Shown piece after piece: positions 57,803 to 64,000 of a DNA stretch of 64,000 nt; within the stretch, counting starts at the first letter, position 1; every line of letters starts with the position of its first letter. The notes beneath the pieces were generated by a model. That model worked only from the letters and a program-made list of their open reading frames with translations. It ran no database searches and was not told where the DNA came from. The position numbers and the translations under genes were made by a program. The stretch comes from Trifolium pratense (lineage: Eukaryota > Streptophyta > Magnoliopsida > Fabales > Fabaceae). The stretch covers positions 44,268,001-44,332,000 of the forward strand of contig NC_060060.1 in NCBI RefSeq assembly GCF_020283565.1. Reading direction: 5' to 3'.

Positions 57803-59434
57803 ATGTCATTTTTAGTGTTAAGTTACGGTGTCGCCGGTGCTATCCCTCTTTCCACTCCCAACAATTTGTGTCTTCCAATTCCCAATTTCAATCGTAGCCG
57901 ATTTAACTCTCAAGCTCATTCCAATTCGCAATTACGTCACAATCTTGTCAACCCTACACCATCATCCGTCTTCGAACTCGGTAAGATGTTAACTTCCCAT
58001 GTTAGAAACAATCAGTTTCACACTGCTATTTCCCTCTCTAATCAAATGGAGCTCAATGGAATTCAACCTAACTTTGTTACTTTGAACATCTTACTCAATT
58101 GTTTCTGCCGCATTGGTCAACTCAATTTTGCATTTTCTGTATTAGCAAAAATTCTCAAGCTAGGTTATCAGCTTGATACGATAACAATAAATACACTTAT
58201 GAAAGGCTTGTGTCTTAGTGGTCAGGTTATTAAAGCTTTGGATTTTCATGACGACGTTATATCCAAGGGGTTTAAGCTTGATCAAGTTAGTTATGGAATC
58301 TTGATTGATGGCTTATGTAAAAAAGGAGAAACAACAGCTGCCCTGCAGTTGCTTAGAAGGATTGAAGAGTTAATGGTTAAACCAAACGTGGTAATGTACA
58401 GTATAGTCATTAATAGTCTTTGCAAGGATAAACTTGTGAGTGATGCTTTTCATTTATATTCTGAAATGATTGTCAAGAAAATTTATCCTACTGTTGTCAC
58501 TTACAATACTTTAATATATGGCCTTTGCATTGTGTGTCAATTCAAAGAAGCTGTTGGTTTGTTAAATGAAATGTTGTTGAAAAACATCAGCCCCGATGTT
58601 GTTACTTTTAATATATTGATTGATGGTTTATCTAAGGAAGGAGAGTTGAGAAAAGCTAAAAATGTCTTAGCTGTTATGATAAAACAAGGTGTGAAACCAA
58701 ATGTTGTTACTTATAATTCTTTAATGGAGGGGTATTTTTTGGTTAAAGAAGTGAACAAGGCCACATATGTATTCAATACATTTGCTCAAAGGGGAGTGAT
58801 TCCTGATGTTGTTAGCTACAATGTCATGATTAGTGGTTTATGCAAGAATAAAATGGTGGATGAAGCCATGGATCTCTTCAAAGAAATGCATTTAAAAAAC
58901 ATAGCTCCTAATACTAGAACATACAATTCACTTATTGATGGGCTTTGCAAATCGGGGAGAATCCCTGATGCTTGGGATCTTGTTGATGAGATGCATGATA
59001 GAGGTCATCCTGCTAATGTGATCACTTATAATTCAATATTGGATGCATTGTGCAAAAACCATCAGTTTGACAAGGCAATTGAATTATTGGTGAAGATCAA
59101 AGACCAACGAATTCAGCTAAATATGCATACATACACTATACTTGTTGATGGACTATGCAAAAATGGAAGACTTAAGGATGCACTAGTAGTTTATCAGGAT
59201 CTTTTGATTAAAGGCTACCATTTAGATGTGACGATGTATACTGTTATGATTAACGGGCTTTGTAAAGAGGGCTTGATTGATGAAGCATTGTCCTTAATGT
59301 CAAAAATGGAAGATAATGGTTGCACCCCTGACTGCATAACTTACACAACTCTTATTGATGCTTTGTCCAAAAATGGAAAGAATGAGAAGGCGATGAAACT
59401 TTATCGTGAAATGATTGCTAGAGGTCTTTTATAA
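57803..59434 (+). CDS. P-class PPR protein, RFL-type (PPR gene 1)
   Basis: Intronless, 543 residues from the first in-frame ATG. The open frame extends upstream to 57728 but without an ATG. The N-terminal 50 or so residues are Ser/Asn-rich with few acidic residues, fitting a mitochondrial presequence. About 13 tandem 35-residue pentatricopeptide repeats follow, of the form VVTYNTLIYGLC and LIDGLCKSGRIPDAWDL. P-class PPR proteins bind organellar RNA, and this composition is typical of the restorer-of-fertility-like clade that acts on mitochondrial transcripts. From about residue 148 to the stop, and for about 80 bases beyond, it is nearly identical to PPR gene 2. The RNA target is unknown. Confidence 0.9.
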   Translation: MSFLVLSYGVAGAIPLSTPNNLCLPIPNFNRSRFNSQAHSNSQLRHNLVNPTPSSVFELGKMLTSHVRNNQFHTAISLSNQMELNGIQPNFVTLNILLNCFCRIGQLNFAFSVLAKILKLGYQLDTITINTLMKGLCLSGQVIKALDFHDDVISKGFKLDQVSYGILIDGLCKKGETTAALQLLRRIEELMVKPNVVMYSIVINSLCKDKLVSDAFHLYSEMIVKKIYPTVVTYNTLIYGLCIVCQFKEAVGLLNEMLLKNISPDVVTFNILIDGLSKEGELRKAKNVLAVMIKQGVKPNVVTYNSLMEGYFLVKEVNKATYVFNTFAQRGVIPDVVSYNVMISGLCKNKMVDEAMDLFKEMHLKNIAPNTRTYNSLIDGLCKSGRIPDAWDLVDEMHDRGHPANVITYNSILDALCKNHQFDKAIELLVKIKDQRIQLNMHTYTILVDGLCKNGRLKDALVVYQDLLIKGYHLDVTMYTVMINGLCKEGLIDEALSLMSKMEDNGCTPDCITYTTLIDALSKNGKNEKAMKLYREMIARGLL

Positions 59435-59771
59435 GAGTCGAACTAGGTGAGATGCTTGCAAGCTACAATTTGTTATTTTGAATTAGAAAACAACCATCTA
59501 ATTTTTATTTCTTTTCATATTTATAAAAGATGGTTGGTGCAATTGACTCACTATTATGTTTGTTTCAATTTTAATTAAAAGTTATACTTTGGTGATTTGT
59601 TTATGATATTTGTTACAACAATTGTGTTAGACTTTTTTCATTCTTTAATAACTATCCTTTTCTTCCCAATTTTCTTATGAATCTGCGTCATATTTTTCAA
59701 GGATTTTTTTATTCCTTGTCATTTGTTAATGTTCAATTTATATTTTTCAAGGATTTATATTTTTGAATCTG
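59435..59771. other. 3' flank of PPR gene 1
   Basis: The first about 80 bases match the 3' flank of PPR gene 2. The rest is AT-rich with a repeated TATTTTTCAAGGATTT phrase. Confidence 0.5.
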
Positions 59772-60140
59772 CATCATAAAGGGTATGCCCAAGCTTGCAT
59801 TGTCATCCCTTCCATCTTTTGAGATTCTTTATGCTAGTGGGGAAACTGTTAATATAAGAACTATTTTCCATCTTTCCTGACGGAAACTGCCGCTAGTATG
59901 TATAATCTCAAGATACTTTCCATCAAACATTTTCATGAACTCAAGGTACTACCAAATGAACTCAACACTCTCAGTTCCATACAAGAACTACACATTTCAT
60001 GTTGTTATAAGCTTGAGTCTGTCGCCGAGTGTGTACTGCAAGGTTTGAGTTCTCTTCGAATTTTGAGCTTTGAATGTTGCAGTAGCTTAAAATCCTTGTT
60101 CCAACGTCCAACTAATCCGACCCTTAATTTTATGGTTATT
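59772..60140 (+). pseudogene. NLR (CC-NBS-LRR) LRR fragment
   Basis: Frames encode KGMPKLALSSLPSFEILYA and, after a frameshift with a stop near 59877, YNLKILSIKHFHELKVLPNE, then LSSIQELHISCCYKLESVAE and QGLSSLRILSFECCSSLKSL. These are typical C-terminal LRRs of legume RGA-type disease-resistance proteins. No NB-ARC region is present nearby. Confidence 0.8.
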
Positions 60141-60779
60141 TAATGAATATTTTTTCTTTCTTACTATATCTCTAGTTTTATTATCAAATTTATGGTGTTT
60201 TTTAACATATTGAACTTTGTGTGCAGAGAAAACGTAGTCATTATGGAAGAAGTCGAAGCAATTTCGGCGTCACCATCAGGACTATTACCATTCAGAGGAA
60301 GAATTTGACAATATAGTTGATGACCTATGAGGATATTTTTCAGAGGAAGAATTTGACAATATAGAAACAAATTGCAGCTCATATGAAACCAGAAGAACCA
60401 GAAGCACGAATAGTAACAACGACACGAGGAGAAACGACGACTCAACAGAAGAAACAAACAAAAAACATCAAAACGACAGAGTTTGAAGAAACATCTAGAA
60501 AAGAGAAACAATCTGGAAAACGAAACGAGAGATGAAGAAAAGATTTCTACTGCGTACGATTTTTGCTGAGAACGAAATGACAGAGTTTGAAAACGATATT
60601 GCTGCCTTCAATTTCCAGGTTTGTGTGTTTGTTTCTTTCAAATTCTTCTTCTATTTCTTCTGAATTCGATTTGTTGCTTTCGATTAGGGGTTAGGGTTCT
60701 CTGATTTCGATTTATTGCTTAACCTTCCTGCATCTCCTTGTTTTTCTATTTCTTATGTGTATTCTTCTGTTTTTTGATT
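60141..60779. other. intergenic DNA with short duplication
   Basis: The phrase TCAGAGGAAGAATTTGACAA occurs twice, 48 bases apart (about 60294 and 60342). The rest is purine-rich and then T-rich. No gene was supported. Confidence 0.45.
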
Positions 60780-60794
60780 AGGAGTTAGGGTTTG

Positions 60795-60946
60795 GTTTTT
60801 CACCACCAGTTTAATCTGGTTCGGGGGTCAGTTCTGCCATCAAGTGGTTCCAGCCCCCTCCCGATCGCAGTTGCGGGGGATCGAACTGCGGTCCCCCCTA
60901 CCAAGTTCAGCGCCAATCACCACTGAACCAACTGACGATTGATATC
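60795..60946 (-). mobile_element. tRNA-derived SINE, inverted copy
   Basis: On the minus strand it reads CAGTTGGTTCAGTGGTGATT (box A region) and GCAGTTCGATCCCC (box B). It is flanked by a 15-bp target duplication, AGGAGTTAGGGTTTG (60780-60794), repeated with one mismatch at 60947-60961. Same family as 4035-4197 but better preserved. Confidence 0.87.
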
Positions 60947-60961
60947 AGGAGTTTGGGTTTG

Positions 60962-61213
60962 TGAATGCATCTCATTAATTATTATTTTTTTTTGAAACAT
61001 TAATTTATTTAATATTTAATTTAATAATAGTGATAATAGCCCACCAAAAAAAAGCTCACCAAAAAATAATAATAGTGATAATAGAAACCTATATATATAA
61101 ATTCATCTCCTTGTTTCAAAATAAAACTTCAAAATACAAAAACCCTAGCTGAAGAAACGAATAAACTCGTCAATCCCTCAAACGAATAAATTTCGCACTA
61201 GCCAGCCATTTAG
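60962..61213 (+). promoter_or_regulatory. upstream region of the exportin-2/PPR chimera
   Basis: AT-rich, with TATATATAAA near 61091 as a possible TATA box, then a leader with AAAACCCTAGC near 61140. Possibly the promoter and leader copied with the exportin-2 fragment. Confidence 0.4.
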
Positions 61214-61551
61214 ATGGAGTGGAACCCTCAAACTCGTCAATCCCTCCGCCAATGCTTCCTCAACACTCTCTCCCCAGCGCTAGAGCCTCGCCGTGTTGCC
61301 GAATTTCGCCTATCAGAAGCCGCTGGCCTTACCAACTTTGGCCTTGTCATCCTCCGCCTTGTTGCTGAACCAGACGAGAAGATTGAGCCATCCATCGACG
61401 AGCAGATCCGACTAGCTGCCGCCGTTAACTTCAAGAACCACCTCCATGGTCATCGGAAGACAATCCGAATACTGAATCCGAGAAAGAGCAGATCAAAACC
61501 CTAATCGTTCCTCTCATGCTCTCTGCAACTTCCAAAATCCAATCCCAATTA
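61214..61551 (+). pseudogene. 5' fragment of an exportin-2 (CAS/CSE1) gene
   Basis: An open frame starting [20 protein letters not shown] encodes the importin-beta N-terminal region of exportin-2, the nuclear export receptor for importin alpha. It includes [20 protein letters not shown] and [10 protein letters not shown]. Near 61444 the frame shifts; the original reading ([18 protein letters not shown], then [17 protein letters not shown]) continues in the frame of the downstream PPR gene. The fragment ends abruptly at 61551 inside the PPR open frame. As an exportin it is inactive: a frameshift and loss of about 90 percent of the protein. Confidence 0.85.
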
Positions 61552-63096
61552 CATCACAATTACAATCTTGATGATGCTAATGCTATTTCTTCATTCAATC
61601 GAATGCTATATATCAATCCTACCCCACCCATCTTCCAATTCAACAAGATATTAATTTCCCTTGCTAAGATCAACAATTACCCTACTGCTATTTCCCTCTC
61701 TAATCAAATGGAATTCAAAGGAATTCAACCTAATTTTCATACTCTGAACATCCTACTCAATTGTTTCTGCCAACTAGCTCAACTAGATTTTGCATTTTCT
61801 GTATTGGCAAAAATTCTCAAGCTAGGTTATCAGCCAGATATGATAACAATGACTGCACTTATGAAAGGCATGTGTCTTAGTGGTCAGGTTAAAGAAGCAT
61901 TGGGTTTTCATGACGACGTTATATCCAAGGGGTTTAAGCTTGATCAAGTTAGTTATGGAATCTTGATTGATGGCTTATGTAAAAAAGGAGAAACAACAGC
62001 TGCCCTGCAGTTGCTTAGAAGGATTGAAGAGTTAATGGTTAAACCAAACGTGGTAATGTACAGTATAGTCATTAATAGTCTTTGCAAGGATAAACTTGTG
62101 AGTGATGCTTTGCATTTATATTCTGAAATGATTGTCAAGAATATTTATCCTGATGTTGTCACTTACACTAATTTAATATATGGCCTTTGCATTGTGTGTC
62201 AATTCAAAGAAGCTGTTGGTTTGTTAAATGAAATGTTGTTGAAAAACATCAGCCCGGATGTTGTTACTTTTAATATATTGATTGATGGTTTATCTAAGGA
62301 AGGAGAGTTGAGAAAAGCTAAAAATGTCTTGGCTATTATGATAAAACAAGGTGTGAAACCAGATGTTGTTACTTATAATTCTTTAATGGAGGGGTATTTT
62401 TTGGTTAAAGAAGTGAACAAGGCCACATATGTATTCAATACATTTGCTCAAAGGGGAGTGATTCCTGATGTTGTTAGCTACAATGTCATGATTAATGGTT
62501 TATGCAAGAATAAAATGGTGGATGAAGCCATGGATCTCTTCAAAGAAATGCATTTAAAAAACATAGCTCCTAATACTAGAACATACAATTCACTTATTGA
62601 TGGGCTTTGCAAATCGGGGAGAATCCCTGATGCTTGGGATCTTGTTGATGAGATGCATGATAGAGGCCATCCTGCTAATGTGATCACCTACACTTCTATA
62701 TTGGATGCATTGTGCAAAAACCATCAGTTTGACAAGGCAATTGAATTATTGGCGAAGATCAAAGACCAACAAATTCAGCTAAATATGCATACATACACTA
62801 TACTTGTCGATGGACAATGCAAAAATGGAAGACTTAAGGATGCACTAGTGGTTTATCAGGATCTTTTGATTAAAGGCTACCATTTAGATGTGACGATGTA
62901 TACTGTTATGATTAACGGGCTTTGTAAAGAGGGCTTGATTGATGAAGCATTGTCCTTAATGTCAAAAATGGAAGATAATGGTTGCACCCCTGACGGCATA
63001 ACTTACACAACTCCTATTGATGCTTTGTCCAAAAATGGAAAGAATGAGAAGGCGATGAAACTTTATCGTGAAATGATTGCTAGAGGTCTTTTATAA
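61516..63096 (+). CDS. P-class PPR protein with exportin-2-derived start (PPR gene 2)
   Basis: Intronless, 526 residues. The first 12 residues (MLSATSKIQSQL) are exportin-2 sequence. The PPR-family part starts near HHNYNLDDANAISSFNRML, so the normal presequence is missing. About 13 PPR repeats of the RFL type follow. From the FHDDVISKGF segment to the stop only 14 residues differ from gene 1. Four of those fall at the RNA-code positions 5 and 35 of repeats, for example TYN to TYT and KPN to KPD. Whether the protein still reaches mitochondria is open. A longer fusion with the exportin fragment would need the frameshift near 61444 to be bypassed. Confidence 0.85.
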   Translation: MLSATSKIQSQLHHNYNLDDANAISSFNRMLYINPTPPIFQFNKILISLAKINNYPTAISLSNQMEFKGIQPNFHTLNILLNCFCQLAQLDFAFSVLAKILKLGYQPDMITMTALMKGMCLSGQVKEALGFHDDVISKGFKLDQVSYGILIDGLCKKGETTAALQLLRRIEELMVKPNVVMYSIVINSLCKDKLVSDALHLYSEMIVKNIYPDVVTYTNLIYGLCIVCQFKEAVGLLNEMLLKNISPDVVTFNILIDGLSKEGELRKAKNVLAIMIKQGVKPDVVTYNSLMEGYFLVKEVNKATYVFNTFAQRGVIPDVVSYNVMINGLCKNKMVDEAMDLFKEMHLKNIAPNTRTYNSLIDGLCKSGRIPDAWDLVDEMHDRGHPANVITYTSILDALCKNHQFDKAIELLAKIKDQQIQLNMHTYTILVDGQCKNGRLKDALVVYQDLLIKGYHLDVTMYTVMINGLCKEGLIDEALSLMSKMEDNGCTPDGITYTTPIDALSKNGKNEKAMKLYREMIARGLL

Positions 63097-64000
63097 GAGT
63101 CGAACTAGGTGAGATGCTTGCAAGCTACAATTTGTTATTTTGAATTAGAAAACGACCATCTAATTTTTATTTCTTTACATACACTCAACCCATTTCAAAA
63201 CTTGAATTTTTAACTGAGAGGAAAATCGAATCAAGTTTGCATACACTCAACCCATTTCAAAACTTGAATTTGTAACTGAGAGGAAAATTGACGAAAGATG
63301 AAGCTAGAAAGCTGGTTTATTAAGACGTATGACCATACATTTCAATGAATTGTTGAAATTCATTGTCTTCTCCTTTGTACCTTGCTAAAAATTTGTTATA
63401 CATTTGTGCTTAGTAGATTTCAGAGTATGCTAATAGTAGAGATAAAACAAGCTTCATGTATCTGAGGTAGCGATGTAATACTGAGAATTCCAATCTATTC
63501 ATTTTTCAAACTATATGATTTTTAAGATGAGTCGGGATCCGTTGACACCAGGTGTCAAAACTTTATTTTGACACCAAATGTAATCCGTCTATTCTTATTA
63601 ATTGAAAGGTTGTGATCACTCTATTTAAAATATCACGTGACCGTCTCGTTTAGCAAACTCAGAACGCTCGTGTAACCAAAAAGGAAAACTCAGCCCTCCT
63701 CTGATCTTGTTTCACCTCTGACGGTGAAGGCTTTCTTCTCTCTGTCGGCAAAGGTGCAATAAACAATTACAGAAATTTCCCATCCAAAAGAATTAGAGTT
63801 CATTTCTAAAATTTTATATATCTGTGGAGAATGTAAATTCTAGAATGAAACAATATTTTAAAAAGGAATATGAGAAGTAAATTTTGGTTCAGAAAAATAT
63901 ATAGGCTTAATACAACCTTAAATTCATAGTGTTTTCATGTTGAGGGTGGAGATTGGAGGAAAAATTTAGGTTGTCCGTGTTGATGTTCTTCATGTGGCAG
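63097..64000. other. 3' flank of PPR gene 2 and right edge
   Basis: The first about 80 bases match the flank of PPR gene 1. A tandem repeat lies at 63178-63288. Beyond it I saw GTTGACACCAGGTGTCAAAA near 63541, a palindromic phrase possibly marking a repeat end. No gene was supported to the window edge. Confidence 0.45.
63178..63288 (+). repeat. tandem duplication, period 62 bp
   Basis: CATACACTCAACCCATTTCA begins at 63178 and 63240. The copies differ at about one position over 49 bases. Confidence 0.88.

Noticed and set aside
61237..61434. Minus-strand frame opposite the exportin-2 fragment
   Set aside because: Shadow of a well-recognised plus-strand coding sequence.

Overview
The window is plant nuclear DNA: AT-rich, intron-containing genes with GT-AG junctions, and many plant transposable elements. 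The genes and repeat families (plastid MinD, beta-carotene hydroxylase, RFL-type PPR genes, legume-like SINEs and MITEs) fit a papilionoid legume of the Medicago/Trifolium type. The species is an inference, not something the sequence proves.

Layout. 1-3310: the 3' end of an unrecognised gene, with a complete non-autonomous hAT element upstream of its last two exons. 4624-5664: intronless plastid-division ATPase MinD. 5665-11470: gene-poor DNA with LINE, LTR and SINE relics. 11471-14776: seven-exon beta-carotene 3-hydroxylase, whose fourth intron carries nested Stowaway MITEs. 14777-23421: a graveyard of LINEs, hAT, Mutator and Stowaway MITEs.

23431-44967 is the most remarkable object: one 21.5-kb Mutator-like element (MULE) with terminal inverted repeats and a perfect 9-bp target duplication (AAAATCTAA). 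It carries an apparently intact FAR1-type transposase, three B3-like genes, a GRF zinc-finger gene, a ULP1-type SUMO-protease-like gene, and two arrays of a 169-bp tandem repeat with a telo-box in most units. Two B3-like proteins and the protease carry SUMO-interaction-like motifs. The cargo therefore looks like a chromatin/SUMO toolkit travelling with its own transposase. It is comparable in concept to VANDAL and Kaonashi MULEs, but this gene set is not one I recognise.

45464-56477 is a four-deep nest: a roughly 0.9-kb non-autonomous MULE (9-bp TSD AAAAAAGAA) holds a solo LTR (TSD ATCAC), which holds a second, Copia-like solo LTR (TSD AAAGC), which holds a complete but non-coding 8-kb LTR element (TSD TGGGC). 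The two LTRs of the innermost element differ at only a handful of sites.

57803-63096 holds two RFL-type PPR genes sharing a nearly identical 3' three quarters. The second is joined at its 5' end to a fragment of an exportin-2 (CAS/CSE1) gene, so its start codon is an internal Met codon of exportin-2. An NLR fragment and a SINE lie between the two. Gene models were spliced by hand from reading frame and GT-AG signals; no search or transcript data were available.
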